Shown: in pieces, positions 6,761 through 16,131 of the stretch
How positions within the stretch are numbered: the stretch's first letter is position 1
Layout of the letters: each line of letters starts with the position of its first letter
DNA from: Bacillota bacterium
Lineage (GTDB): Bacteria > Bacillota_I > Bacilli_A > RF39 > UBA660
DNA length: 33,020 nt
Direction: 5' to 3'
NCBI GenBank assembly: GCA_023391185.1
Contig: JAEWBI010000005.1
Coordinates: 1 to 33,020, forward strand
The notes under the pieces: generated by a model
The model's database searches: none
What the model saw: only the letters and a program-made list of their open reading frames with translations
Told to the model about the DNA's origin: nothing
Program-made: the position numbers and the translations under genes

Positions 6761-8026
6761 CTATTCAATAAAGCCAACTTTTACACGCGAATCATTTTTA
6801 GGATTTAAATATGCCTTATATGTATCATATATACTTCGATAATTGTAAAGTAATGAATCATTTAATTTAGTAAATGGAATTACTTTAAAGTTTTGATATG
6901 AATTGTAATAAGTGTATACCAAGTCAGCTTTGACATCATCTAGTGTAACTGATGTAGTTTCTCCGTCAACAATTGTTTTATTAACTGTAAAGGCAGCGAC
7001 ACCACCTATACGTTTCATAAGAGCATCTTGTGCCGAAATCATGTTACCTAGCGAATATATTACTAACGTATCACCTATATATTCAACTGGTTGAACTACA
7101 TGTGGATGAGTACCTATTATAACATCTACACCTAAACTTGACAAGTACTCAGCTGATTCAGTCTGATAAGAGTTATAAGTACCCAATTGATACTCAGTTC
7201 CCCAGTGCATTGATACCATAAGAACATCTACTTTATCACGAACAGATTCTACATCTTTTTTAACTTGCGCTTTGTATTCCTCAAATTTAGCATCACTCGC
7301 AACAGGCCATACATTAACTAAGTATTCATATCCATTTGGGACTATAACTCCATTAGTTCCATATGTATAACTTAATACTGCATATTTAATACCATTTTCT
7401 TCCCTTATTTCGATATTATCTCTTTGTTCCTTTGATGTATAACTACCTACTGCTAAGACATCTTTTTTACTATGCCAAAAATTAGCAGAATATGTAGCAC
7501 CTACTACACCTTTATCCATAGTATGATTACTAGCCAAATTGACTATATTAAATCCTATTGCTGTTAGATCTTCACCAATCTCATCTGGCGAGTTAAAATT
7601 TGGATAACTAGATAATTCTAAATTTTTTCCACCTATAACTGTTTCTTGATTATAAAACTTTAAGTCATATGGTTTTATAATTTCCGCTACATCTGTAAAC
7701 ATACTAGTAAAATCATATATATAATATCCATCACTACCTTTTTGGTATGTATTAGCATCTATATATACCCCATCATGTATTAGTGCATCACCAAAGGCGA
7801 CTAATGAAAAACTTTTCTTTTCTACTACTGGTTCTGGGTCTTCAACAACAGGCTCTTCGACTTTTTCTTTATCTCTTGTTATAAAGTAAATACTAGTTCC
7901 AATAGCAATAATCATTAAGATAACAATACCAATTATTAAAAACCACTGTTTTTTTGATAATTTAGTTTTTTTTGTTTTTTTGGTTTTGGTCTTTTTGATT
8001 TTGGTTTCTTTTTCTAATTCTTCCAT
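6761..8026 (-). CDS. CapA-family membrane-anchored metallophosphatase-like protein
   Basis: This encodes 421 residues. A very basic KKTKTKKTKKTK tail (residues 8-24) and one membrane helix (about 29-50) are followed by an acidic Pro/Glu linker and an outer domain from about residue 72. That domain has CapA motifs: FGDALIHD, NQETVIGG, NLASNHTMDKG, SMHWGTEY, GTHPHVVQP and YSLGNMIS. These supply the metal-binding Asp/His/Asn set of calcineurin-like phosphoesterases. CapA relatives take part in poly-gamma-glutamate capsule export or attachment, but lone CapA-like proteins occur widely in Firmicutes and no capB/capC is visible here, so the substrate is unknown. It lies 9 bp from both rnr and smpB, so it is co-transcribed with them. 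Confidence 0.85.
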   Translation of the reverse strand: MEELEKETKIKKTKTKKTKKTKLSKKQWFLIIGIVILMIIAIGTSIYFITRDKEKVEEPVVEDPEPVVEKKSFSLVAFGDALIHDGVYIDANTYQKGSDGYYIYDFTSMFTDVAEIIKPYDLKFYNQETVIGGKNLELSSYPNFNSPDEIGEDLTAIGFNIVNLASNHTMDKGVVGATYSANFWHSKKDVLAVGSYTSKEQRDNIEIREENGIKYAVLSYTYGTNGVIVPNGYEYLVNVWPVASDAKFEEYKAQVKKDVESVRDKVDVLMVSMHWGTEYQLGTYNSYQTESAEYLSSLGVDVIIGTHPHVVQPVEYIGDTLVIYSLGNMISAQDALMKRIGGVAAFTVNKTIVDGETTSVTLDDVKADLVYTYYNSYQNFKVIPFTKLNDSLLYNYRSIYDTYKAYLNPKNDSRVKVGFIE

Positions 8027-8035
8027 AAAAGCTTC

Positions 8036-10165
8036 CTACTTTTCTTCTTTAGTTTCAGCAACCTCTGTTACTATTTCGAAATCAACTGTTTTAGTCTCTT
8101 TTGAAGCACCTATTACCCTAACTTTAACCTGATCACCAAGTCTAATTCTATTCTTACTTCTTTGACCTACTAAAGCAAATGTTGTTTCATCATAAATATA
8201 TCTATCATCTTTTAAAGTGTCTAGTTTAACTAAACCTTCTATTAAATTAGGAAGTTCAATAAATATACCGAAACTTACAACACTACTTACGATACCTTCA
8301 TATTCCTCACCTATATGCTTTTCCATATATTCAGCGATCTTCATGTCATCTACTTCACGTTCACAGTCAGCAGCTGCTCTCTCTCTTTCTGATGTATGAG
8401 CAGTTAATAAAACTAATTTATTATCCCAATAATCTATTGTTGATTTATTCATATCATTATTGAATAAATATGTTCTAAGTAAACGATGTACTGTTGTATC
8501 TGGATAACGTCTTATTGGTGAAGTAAAATGTGTATAACATTTACTTCCTAAACCAAAATGCCCTATATTATTTTTATCATATACTGCTTTTTGCATACAT
8601 CTAAGCATAAGTGTAGATAATATATGAAATTCTTTTGTTTGTTTTAATTGTTCCAAAATATTTTGCATTGCTCTAGGAGTTAATTCTTTAACTTTTCCAT
8701 CTACTTTATATCCAAGTATTCCTACAAACTTTAAGAAGTTTTGAATTTTTTCTTCACTTGGCACACCATGAATACGATATACAAATGGAAGTTCCATATA
8801 GAATATATGAGTAGCAACAGTTTCGTTTGCTGCAATCATGAAATCTTCAATTAATTTTTCTCCAGCACCACGGTCTCTTAACTTAACATCTGTAACAAAA
8901 CCATTATCATCAACAATTAATTTTGCTTCATCAATTTCAAAATCAATATAACCTCTTTTAATTTTATTCTTACGAAGTCTATCAGCTACTTCTTTCATTT
9001 GTAATAAAGCTTCAGTATATTCTTCATAACCTTCAGGAGTTGTATTTTCTTCAATTACCTTATTTACATTTTTATATGTCATTTGTTTTCTTGATTTAAT
9101 AACACTTTCAAATATTTCATAATCTCCAATATTACCATTTGCATCTATTTCCATAACGCATGACATCGCTAATCTATCTACACCAGGGTTTAAAGAACAA
9201 ATACCATTAGATAATCTTCTAGGAAGCATAGGTATTACTCTATCAGCTAAGTAAACACTTGTACCTCTTAAATAAGCATCTTCATCTAACTTAGTATTCT
9301 CCCTTACATAATAAGATACATCTGCAATATGAACACCTAGTTTATAATTACCATTTTCAAGTTTTTCTACACTAACTGCATCATCTATATCCTTAGTATC
9401 ATCACCATCTATAGTAAAGATCATATCATTTCTTAAATCTCTTCTACCGATATATTCATTCTCTAGAACATGATCCGGCATTGACTCTACCTCTTTTAAA
9501 ACTTCTTCTGGGAATTCATCTTCTATTTTATATTTAGCCGCAATAGAAAGAATATCTACCCCAGGATCAGTTTTATGACCAAGGATTTTAATTACTTGGC
9601 CTTTATATAAATTATCTTTTAGTTTTTTTTGTACTTTTACAAGAACTTTATGTCCTTCCATTGCACCCATAGAATTTTGTTTATCAACTTCAATAGTAAT
9701 TTTAACTTTGTCGTTATCTAGTAATATTAAGCCATTACCTACTTTATCGTAAACATATTCACCAACCATTATGTCAAGTTGACGATCTACAATGCGGACA
9801 ATTTTTCCTTCTAAATCTGTACCTTTTTCAGCAATTATTTCAACTATAACACGATCTCCATGTATAGCGTTATTCATGTTGCTTGGGGAGATAAAAACAT
9901 CTATATCGCCTTCTATATCCACAAATCCAAACCCTTTTTTATTACCTATCATAGTACCAATTTTTAGATGACTATTACTAAATAGCATATAGTTATCTTT
10001 CTTTGTACGATAAATTTGTAAATTATCTTCCATTTTATTTAATACTTTTAATAATTCTTTTAAATCATCAGCTGATTTTAAGTTTAAAGCATCATAAATA
10101 TCATAAACAGGTAATGCTTTATCACTCTTCTTAATTAAATCTAATATAATTTGTTCCATCTCCAT
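8036..10165 (-). CDS. rnr: Ribonuclease R (canonical copy)
   Basis: This encodes 709 residues. RNase R is a processive 3'-5' exoribonuclease that degrades structured RNA, including non-stop mRNA freed by trans-translation. Order: winged-helix N-terminus (1-60), cold-shock domains (about 65-200), RNB catalytic domain (about 240-570) and S1 domain (about 620-690). Catalytic Asp253, Asp259, Asp261 and Asp262 lie in TIDGDDTKDIDDA. HIADVSYYV (279-287) and TSPIRRYPDTTVHR (548-561) are intact. The start is the ATG directly after GGTGATAAT. It heads the rnr-capA-like-smpB unit, and a terminator separates it from the paralog upstream. Confidence 0.96.
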   Translation of the reverse strand: MEMEQIILDLIKKSDKALPVYDIYDALNLKSADDLKELLKVLNKMEDNLQIYRTKKDNYMLFSNSHLKIGTMIGNKKGFGFVDIEGDIDVFISPSNMNNAIHGDRVIVEIIAEKGTDLEGKIVRIVDRQLDIMVGEYVYDKVGNGLILLDNDKVKITIEVDKQNSMGAMEGHKVLVKVQKKLKDNLYKGQVIKILGHKTDPGVDILSIAAKYKIEDEFPEEVLKEVESMPDHVLENEYIGRRDLRNDMIFTIDGDDTKDIDDAVSVEKLENGNYKLGVHIADVSYYVRENTKLDEDAYLRGTSVYLADRVIPMLPRRLSNGICSLNPGVDRLAMSCVMEIDANGNIGDYEIFESVIKSRKQMTYKNVNKVIEENTTPEGYEEYTEALLQMKEVADRLRKNKIKRGYIDFEIDEAKLIVDDNGFVTDVKLRDRGAGEKLIEDFMIAANETVATHIFYMELPFVYRIHGVPSEEKIQNFLKFVGILGYKVDGKVKELTPRAMQNILEQLKQTKEFHILSTLMLRCMQKAVYDKNNIGHFGLGSKCYTHFTSPIRRYPDTTVHRLLRTYLFNNDMNKSTIDYWDNKLVLLTAHTSERERAAADCEREVDDMKIAEYMEKHIGEEYEGIVSSVVSFGIFIELPNLIEGLVKLDTLKDDRYIYDETTFALVGQRSKNRIRLGDQVKVRVIGASKETKTVDFEIVTEVAETKEEK

Positions 10166-10196
10166 ATTATCACCATACTTATCATACTATAAATTT

Positions 10197-10223
10197 CAAA
10201 AAAAATATAGCATTTAGCTATAT
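10197..10223 (-). terminator. Intrinsic terminator between the two RNase R genes
   Basis: Minus-strand arms ATATAGC/GCTATAT (10223-10217 and 10211-10205) with a 5-nt loop are followed by eight Ts. It separates the paralog from the rnr-smpB transcript. Confidence 0.85.
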
Positions 10224-10237
10224 TATTTTTGTGTTCT

Positions 10238-12358
10238 TTACTTTTTTCTCACTTTAATATTTTTTTTATATAGGCTGCAAGCTATTTCGAAATCAATAGT
10301 TTTAGCTTCTTTGCTAGCATTTTTAACTTTTATAGTTACCGTATCACCTAAACTATATTTGTGATTAGAAGTTTTACCAATAAATGATAGTTTTTCTACA
10401 TTATATATATAATTATCATCTACAAGTGAATTAGCAGCTACAAACCCTTGAATTAAATTAGGTAGTTCAACAGCAAATCCTGGTTCACCGATTCCAATAA
10501 TAATTCCTTCAAATTCTTCTCCTATATAATCCTGCATGTATTCAGCCATTTTCATCTTGTTTGCTGCACTTTCGCATTCAGCAGCATTTCTTTCAGTTAG
10601 AGAAGCTCGTGCAGCTAGATAAACCAATTGTTTTCTTAAACTTGTATCTTCTTTTTTATGATATATATTTTCCTTTATAAGAACATGATTAATTAGATCC
10701 CCTGCTCTTCTTATTGGAGAAGTAACTTGGCAATCACTTTTACTACCTAAAGCAAAATGTCCCATGTTATCTTTACTATATACTGCTTTTGGCATACATT
10801 TAAGTAATTCTTTAGCAATTATTAAATACTCTTTTTTATCTTTCATATCATCTAAAAACAATTGTAAATTTCTACCATTTAAATAATCAAGTCTTCTTGA
10901 ATCACAATTAATAGAAGATAAAAAAGCCTTGTATTTATTTATTTTTTCTTCTAGTGGCTCACCATGAACACGATAAATGTGAGCATCTTCATAACCATTA
11001 TCATCTAGATATTTTGATGCACTTTCACCAGTTAAAACCATAAAATCCTCAATAAGATTCTCAGCTTCTCCTCTAGGCCTTAAAGTTACACTTACTGGTT
11101 TGCCCATGTCATCTACTTCAATTTTATTTTCATTAATATCAAAGTTAATAGAGCCTCTTCTTTCTCTATTTGCACGTATTTTATGAGCAAGTTTCTGCAT
11201 TACTTTTAAATCATTTTCAAATGACTCATAACCTTCCGGGATTTCATTTTCTTCTAATATTTTATTAACATTTTTATATGTCATTTGTTTTCTTGAATTA
11301 ATAATACTTTCAAATGTATCAAAATCAACAACATTACCATTATTATCAATTTCCATTTTGAAAGTTAAAGCAAGTCTATCTACTTCTGGATTAAGAGAAC
11401 AAATTCCATTAGATAGTTTTCTAGGAAGCATGGGTATACTTGCTCCTGGAATATAAACACTTGTTCCTCTATTCATGGCATCAGTCCAAATAGGACTACC
11501 TACATTTACATAATGTGATACATTAGCAATATGAACACTTAATTCATAGTTGCCATTTTCTAATATCTTTATAGATACAGCATCATCAATATCTTTAGTA
11601 TCATCACCATCTATAGTAAAGATATTTTCGCTCCTTAAGTCCACAGTGCCTTTACTAAGCATTTCTTTGGTAACCTCATCAGTTACTTCACTTGGAATAT
11701 CTTTTAAAGCCGCCTCTACTTCAGATGGAAACTTATCTGGAATGTTATATGATCTAGTTATAGATTTTAAATCTACCCCTGGATCATTCTTATGTCCGAG
11801 TACTTCAATTACTTCAGCAACATAAACACCTTTTTGTATTTCATTTTTTAAATTAACTACAACTTTAGTACCATCAACTATACTGCATTTTTCATCTTCT
11901 AGCACTACTGCAACATCAATTCTAATATCGTCTAATAGAATATATGTTTTGTTCTTTTTAATGACTACTTCGCCTATAAATGGCATAGATTCACGTGACG
12001 CAATTTTAACTACTTTGGCTTCAACTTTAGCATTATCTTTTTTAACTATTTCAATTGCTACTGTATCACCGTTTATAGCACCATTTAAATCACGTACATG
12101 AACAAAAGCATCTCTATCTCCACCATAGCTAACAAAACCATAACCACCTTTAGCTATTGAAATCTTACCTTTTTTTAGAAGACAATTATCGAATAAAATA
12201 TACTTATTCTTTTTAGTTTTAAATAATACTAATTCATTACACATTTCACTAAGTATTTTTCTAATCTCATTTTCACTGTTAATTCCTAAAGCATCTATTA
12301 TATCTTTAACAGAATAACTTTTTGAAGATTTAAGTAAATCTAATATTTTTTCTCTCAT
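10238..12358 (-). CDS. Diverged second RNase R-like exoribonuclease
   Basis: This encodes 706 residues with the same domain order as its neighbour: winged helix, two cold-shock domains, RNB, S1. All four catalytic aspartates are kept (Asp250, 256, 258, 259 in TIDGDDTKDIDDA), so it may be active. Several normally fixed RNA-contact positions differ: HIADVS became HIANVS (276-281), RGTSVYLADRVIPM became RGTSVYIPGASIPM, and TSPIRRYPD with VHR became TSPIRRAGD with NHV (546-559). It arose by tandem duplication and now probably differs in RNA preference or processivity. It has its own terminator and is preceded by a T-rich hairpin region (12370-12415). An inactive regulatory paralog is the alternative. 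Confidence 0.88.
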   Translation of the reverse strand: MREKILDLLKSSKSYSVKDIIDALGINSENEIRKILSEMCNELVLFKTKKNKYILFDNCLLKKGKISIAKGGYGFVSYGGDRDAFVHVRDLNGAINGDTVAIEIVKKDNAKVEAKVVKIASRESMPFIGEVVIKKNKTYILLDDIRIDVAVVLEDEKCSIVDGTKVVVNLKNEIQKGVYVAEVIEVLGHKNDPGVDLKSITRSYNIPDKFPSEVEAALKDIPSEVTDEVTKEMLSKGTVDLRSENIFTIDGDDTKDIDDAVSIKILENGNYELSVHIANVSHYVNVGSPIWTDAMNRGTSVYIPGASIPMLPRKLSNGICSLNPEVDRLALTFKMEIDNNGNVVDFDTFESIINSRKQMTYKNVNKILEENEIPEGYESFENDLKVMQKLAHKIRANRERRGSINFDINENKIEVDDMGKPVSVTLRPRGEAENLIEDFMVLTGESASKYLDDNGYEDAHIYRVHGEPLEEKINKYKAFLSSINCDSRRLDYLNGRNLQLFLDDMKDKKEYLIIAKELLKCMPKAVYSKDNMGHFALGSKSDCQVTSPIRRAGDLINHVLIKENIYHKKEDTSLRKQLVYLAARASLTERNAAECESAANKMKMAEYMQDYIGEEFEGIIIGIGEPGFAVELPNLIQGFVAANSLVDDNYIYNVEKLSFIGKTSNHKYSLGDTVTIKVKNASKEAKTIDFEIACSLYKKNIKVRKK

Positions 12359-12417
12359 TTACTGCACCACCCTTAAAACTATGATACTATAAAAAAAAAT
12401 AAAAATATAGTACTTTA

Positions 12418-12456
12418 CAAAAAAAGATTTATTACTTTAGTTCAGCAATAAATCTT
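12418..12456 (-). terminator. Intrinsic terminator overlapping the DUF2238 gene stop
   Basis: AAGATTTATTGC (12456-12445) pairs with GTAATAAATCTT (12435-12424) with one mismatch, followed by a run of T. The stem includes the last codons of the gene and flanks its TAA. Confidence 0.85.
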
Positions 12457-13034
12457 CTTACAATTAATTTTTTATCAAATTGTTCTTCATACATATAAAG
12501 AACAGATATAAGTAATGAACCAAGTAACGCAACAATTATATCAGTCATTGTATCATTGACACCAGTAAGCATTACCTTTTGTGCATCACCACCAAATATC
12601 GTATTAGCAACAAATTCAAAAATTTCCCAAAATCCTGCGATAGCCATAGCAGTAAATATAATCATTATAACATTAAATACAATATTTTTTTTATTATAAC
12701 TATTTAAAATAACTAATATATATATTCCAACAAATGAATCAAATAATCCAGAAGAAAAATGTACAATTTTATCATAAAAATAATACTTTTGATAAAAATC
12801 TAGTACTGACCCTAGTGTCTGAGCAAAAAAGACAAATATTAAAAACATTAATTCCATAATCGGTGTTATTTTAATACCCCATTTTCTTAGAATACTAGGC
12901 ATTAAAACAATAATTATTAATGAAAAAGAAATTAATGTATCTCCGATAGGAGTCCCATTTATTATCTGCTTAGTTCCTACTACAATACCTATAATAATAG
13001 ATATTAACTTAAGTAGTATATTAATTATCTTCAT
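12432..13034 (-). CDS. DUF2238-like integral membrane protein
   Basis: This encodes 200 residues with about six hydrophobic helices. Motifs YDKIVHFSSG (about 89-98), AGFWEIFEFVAN and TGVNDTMTDIIVALLG carry the conserved His/Glu/Asp positions typical of the DUF2238 (YjdF-like) family, whose function is unknown. The conserved polar residues inside membrane helices suggest a metal site or enzymatic core. Its ATG lies inside the end of rmuC (14-nt overlap), so translation is coupled. It is the last gene of a VTT-rmuC-DUF2238 operon. Confidence 0.7.
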   Translation of the reverse strand: MKIINILLKLISIIIGIVVGTKQIINGTPIGDTLISFSLIIIVLMPSILRKWGIKITPIMELMFLIFVFFAQTLGSVLDFYQKYYFYDKIVHFSSGLFDSFVGIYILVILNSYNKKNIVFNVIMIIFTAMAIAGFWEIFEFVANTIFGGDAQKVMLTGVNDTMTDIIVALLGSLLISVLYMYEEQFDKKLIVRRFIAELK

Positions 13035-14091
13035 ATTCTATTTCTTTAACCTCGCCACTACTAATCGATTCGAAACGATTAGTTATCTTATTTGTAGTTG
13101 TATGGATGTCTTTTACATCCTTAGATACTGTCTCTATGCTTCTATAAAGTTTGTCCCATCTTTCTTTATAACGTTTAAAATCATCAGATAATAAGTTTAA
13201 TTCTTTACGAATTATATTTGTATTCTTATCTCTTTCAATATTTTTAAGTATAACTTGTATTGTAGTTAATGTACTAATTAAAGTTGTTGGACTTGTTATC
13301 CAAACTCGTTTTTTATAGGCATACTGAATTAAATCCGTGTGATATGCATTAACTTCTGCAAAGATTGCTTCGGCAGGTAAAAATAAAATAGCTTGATCAG
13401 CTGTAACTTCAGGTATTATATATTTACTTGAGATAGCATCAATATGTTTTTTCATATCAATTTTAAACTGTTTTTCAGCTTGCATCCTTACCTCAGGACT
13501 ATTTTTCTTATCAATCATAGTTTGATAATTTTCAAGCGGAAATTTAGAATCAATGGCTATTGTTCCAAGAGGTTCAGGTGCGAATAAAACACAATCCGCA
13601 ATTGTACCATTATCAAAACCATACTGCATTTTGTATATCTTTTCATTGTTTTCTCCAAAGACATTAACCATAATATTCTTTAGATTTACTTCGCCAAATA
13701 TACCTCTAGATTTTTTATCAGTAAGAACTCCTTGTAGTGACACTATATCATTAGATAAATTGTCTATTTTCTTTTGTGCTTCATCTATTTTACTTAATCT
13801 TTCTAATACAGATGTAAATGTTTTATTTGTCTTTTCAAAATTTTGATCTAATCTTTCACTTACGCGATCATTAATCATACGTAGTTTTTCTTCCATACTA
13901 CTATTCAATTTAGTGAAATCTTCATTCATATCGCGACTAAGAGATGACTTGAATTCCCCAAGTTCTTTTATTGTGTTTGTTTCAACTCGACCTAATCTTT
14001 CAGTTATGTTAGATTCATTAATATTTTTAGTAATGGAAATAACCACTAATACTATTAATACTATAAGTAAGGCAATTATTATATAGTCCAT
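13021..14091 (-). CDS. rmuC: RmuC family DNA recombination/nuclease protein
   Basis: This encodes 356 residues. An N-terminal membrane helix (2-22) is followed by a coiled coil (about 30-125) and the RmuC core. The core shows RGIFGEVNLKNIM, then the nuclease-like Asp...IDSKFPLENY pattern (ADCVLFAPEPLGTIAIDSKFPL), then AILFLPAEAIFAEV and RVWITSPTTLISTL. RmuC limits DNA inversions and short-repeat rearrangements in E. coli; a PD-(D/E)XK-type nuclease fold is inferred for the family. The ATG follows AGGAGAAACAT. It sits 9 bp downstream of the VTT gene. Confidence 0.92.
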   Translation of the reverse strand: MDYIIIALLIVLIVLVVISITKNINESNITERLGRVETNTIKELGEFKSSLSRDMNEDFTKLNSSMEEKLRMINDRVSERLDQNFEKTNKTFTSVLERLSKIDEAQKKIDNLSNDIVSLQGVLTDKKSRGIFGEVNLKNIMVNVFGENNEKIYKMQYGFDNGTIADCVLFAPEPLGTIAIDSKFPLENYQTMIDKKNSPEVRMQAEKQFKIDMKKHIDAISSKYIIPEVTADQAILFLPAEAIFAEVNAYHTDLIQYAYKKRVWITSPTTLISTLTTIQVILKNIERDKNTNIIRKELNLLSDDFKRYKERWDKLYRSIETVSKDVKDIHTTTNKITNRFESISSGEVKEIEYEDN

Positions 14092-14100
14092 ATGTTTCTC

Positions 14101-14688
14101 CTAATCTATTTTATTTTTACTCATTATAAATTTAGATAATACATAAGTAGCACCAAGTATTATACCTAGTTTTGCAAGAACACTAATATCACTTAAGCTT
14201 TCTAAAAAAGTGGTTCCTATATATCCCCAAAAATATATTACAGCTATTTTAGATATTAATATGCTCATAACAAATTTTTTATAACTCATTTTTGATAAAC
14301 CAGCTGCTATATTAATTAAAAAAGCTGGTGTGAATGGAAGTGCCGTTATTATTACTAAAGTAGAAAACTCCATCTTATTGATTATATTCATTAAATTACG
14401 AACTTTTTTAGATTTTTTTGTTTTCCTATCAAAAAAATTACTAAAATATTTTCTTGAAACAATAAACATAATTATACATCCTATTATAGTTGATACCCAA
14501 GACATAATGAATCCAGCTAAATTGCCAAAAAGTATCATATTTAATGCAATAAAAACTGCTAAAGGAAGTACTGGTATCATGGATTCTAATATTATAACAA
14601 ACATTCCTATAAGTACGCCTATGTATGGCGGTGAACTTATTACTAATTGTTGTAAATTTTCAATAATTTGATTTATTATATGTTGCAT
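14101..14688 (-). CDS. TVP38/TMEM64 (VTT/DedA-like) membrane protein
   Basis: This encodes 195 residues with about five membrane segments. The stretch VIILESMIPVLPLAVFIALN, a G-rich helix, and ALPFTPAFLINIAAGLSKMSYKKF are signatures of the VTT domain. Relatives act as lipid scramblases or in envelope homeostasis; the exact substrate is unknown. An amphipathic N-terminus precedes the first helix. It is the first gene of the VTT-rmuC-DUF2238 unit. Confidence 0.88.
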   Translation of the reverse strand: MQHIINQIIENLQQLVISSPPYIGVLIGMFVIILESMIPVLPLAVFIALNMILFGNLAGFIMSWVSTIIGCIIMFIVSRKYFSNFFDRKTKKSKKVRNLMNIINKMEFSTLVIITALPFTPAFLINIAAGLSKMSYKKFVMSILISKIAVIYFWGYIGTTFLESLSDISVLAKLGIILGATYVLSKFIMSKNKID

Positions 14689-14773
14689 TTAATCACTATC
14701 CCTATAATTTATTCTATCATAGAAATGGATTAATATTTAACAAATATTAAATAATATGCAAAATGAAGTTTTT

Positions 14774-15292
14774 TTATTCTGCTAATAAAGAAATATCTAA
14801 TATTTGATCTAATTTGTCAATAACTGGAAATCCTTTCCCATTTAGTTTAGTAGAAAATTTTATTCCTATTCCTCCTTCAGCTTTCCATTCTTCAAGATTT
14901 CCTACATAGTCATCTATAAGAATATGACCTTTACTATGTACCATTTCTGTTTTAGATATTGCTCTAGGAACTGGTATTATAGTAATATCTTTGAAGAAAT
15001 TTCTAACAAATTTTACTTTTTCAACTGCTTCTTGGAGAGAAATAACATGTGATAAAATAAAAACCTCATATAAACCACTATCTACTATTTTTCCAATACA
15101 ATTCATTGCATCATTAATAATTGTTGCCTTTTCATTTAGTAGTATGTTCCAATCCAAATCAGCAAAATACTTTAGCACTGCTGGTTGATCTTTAGGATCA
15201 CTGTCACTCAAGCCCATTTTATTTAATTCTAAATAACTAACCTCTATTGTGTTCATTATAACACCATCAAAATCTATATATAAGTTTCTCAT
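14774..15292 (-). CDS. HAD-superfamily phosphatase, 5'(3')-deoxyribonucleotidase-like
   Basis: This encodes 172 residues from the ATG at 15292, chosen because TAGGAGTGATAAT lies just before it; an upstream ATG (15328) lies within the promoter/leader. DFDGV (residues 6-10) supplies the nucleophile and acid/base Asp. ILSHV is the motif II region, ISK holds a candidate motif III lysine, and LIDDYVGNLEEW is motif IV. This arrangement resembles the small 5'(3')-nucleotidase (NT5C) branch. Single gene with a consensus promoter. Confidence 0.75.
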   Translation of the reverse strand: MRNLYIDFDGVIMNTIEVSYLELNKMGLSDSDPKDQPAVLKYFADLDWNILLNEKATIINDAMNCIGKIVDSGLYEVFILSHVISLQEAVEKVKFVRNFFKDITIIPVPRAISKTEMVHSKGHILIDDYVGNLEEWKAEGGIGIKFSTKLNGKGFPVIDKLDQILDISLLAE

Positions 15293-15316
15293 ATTATCAC
15301 TCCTACCATAAAATAT

Positions 15317-15345
15317 ATTATATATCAAACATTTGTTCTTGTCAA
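15317..15345 (-). promoter_or_regulatory. Sigma-A promoter of the HAD phosphatase gene
   Basis: TTGACA (15345-15340) and TATAAT (15322-15317) are spaced by 17 bp, directly after the rplT terminator. Confidence 0.85.
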
Positions 15346-15350
15346 CGATA

Positions 15351-15372
15351 AAAAAAACAACCTTACGGTTAT
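15351..15372 (-). terminator. Terminator of the infC-rpmI-rplT operon
   Basis: Stem ATAACC/GGTTGT with a GTAA tetraloop is followed by T8. The stem starts inside the rplT stop codon. Confidence 0.85.
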
Positions 15373-15899
15373 TTTAATGCATCGATTAATTCAGCTTTTT
15401 TCATTGTAGCAGCTCCTGTTACATTCTTAGCTTTAGCTAATTCACGTAATTCTGCAACTGTCATAGCTGACATATCTGTAGTTTCTTCTTTTGAAGCTTC
15501 TTTTTTAGCAGGAGCAGCTTTAACTACTTCTTCTTTTAAAGTTCCTTCTAAAGCAGCTTTAGCAATATTTACAAGTTCTGTAAATGCTGCAGCATTATCA
15601 ATAGCTAATTCTGAAAGAACTTTTCTATTCATATCAACGTTAGCTTTTAATAAACCATTAATGAATTTTGAATAACTAATGTCGTTTGCACGGCAAGCAG
15701 CATTAATTCTTGTAATCCATAATTTTCTAAAATCTCTCTTCTTTTGTCTTCTATCTCTGTATGCATATTTTCCAGAATGCATTACTTGTTCTTTAGCACT
15801 ACTGAAAATTCTATGTTTACTACCAAAGTAACCTTTAGCTTGATCTAATATTTTTTTATGACGAGCACGACTAATTGTGCCACCTTTAACTCTTGTCAT
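15369..15899 (-). CDS. rplT: 50S ribosomal protein L20 with an extra C-terminal domain
   Basis: This encodes 176 residues. The first 118 are a complete L20 (TRVKGGTISRARHKKIL, AKGYFGSKHRIF, YAYRDRRQKKRDFRKLWITRINAA), which binds 23S rRNA early in assembly and, in Firmicutes, represses its own operon. Residues 119-176 are additional: an Ala/Lys/Glu linker, then MTVAELRELAKAKNVTGAAT followed by MKKAELIDALK. That tail reads as a helix-extended-helix motif of the Rho-N/SAP/HeH kind, which often binds nucleic acid. Typical L20 stops near 118. AGGAGG precedes the ATG. Last gene of the infC operon. Confidence 0.97.
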   Translation of the reverse strand: MTRVKGGTISRARHKKILDQAKGYFGSKHRIFSSAKEQVMHSGKYAYRDRRQKKRDFRKLWITRINAACRANDISYSKFINGLLKANVDMNRKVLSELAIDNAAAFTELVNIAKAALEGTLKEEVVKAAPAKKEASKEETTDMSAMTVAELRELAKAKNVTGAATMKKAELIDALK

Positions 15900-15931
15900 A
15901 TATTTTTCCTCCTATTTTTCTACGTATTATA

Positions 15932-16120
15932 TTATATAAGTGTCTTAATTCTCTTGTAATCAGAATTGTTTAAAGCACTACCACTTCTTCCTTCTCTATT
16001 TGAAGAAGCATTCTTTTTACCAGTATTATGTCTTGTTCCTGGATGACCTATTTTAATAGAACCTCCATCGCGAACATTTAAAACTTTTTTTGTTCCTTTA
16101 TGTGTTTTTAATTTTGGCAT
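15932..16120 (-). CDS. rpmI: 50S ribosomal protein L35
   Basis: This encodes 62 residues. PKLKTHKGTKKVLNVRDGGSIK-type N-terminus, then RHNTGKKNASSNRE and a C-terminal NNSDYKRIKTLI place it in the L35 family at normal length. It lies between infC and rplT, with AGGAGG before its ATG. Confidence 0.96.
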   Translation of the reverse strand: MPKLKTHKGTKKVLNVRDGGSIKIGHPGTRHNTGKKNASSNREGRSGSALNNSDYKRIKTLI

Positions 16121-16131
16121 AATTATTCCTC

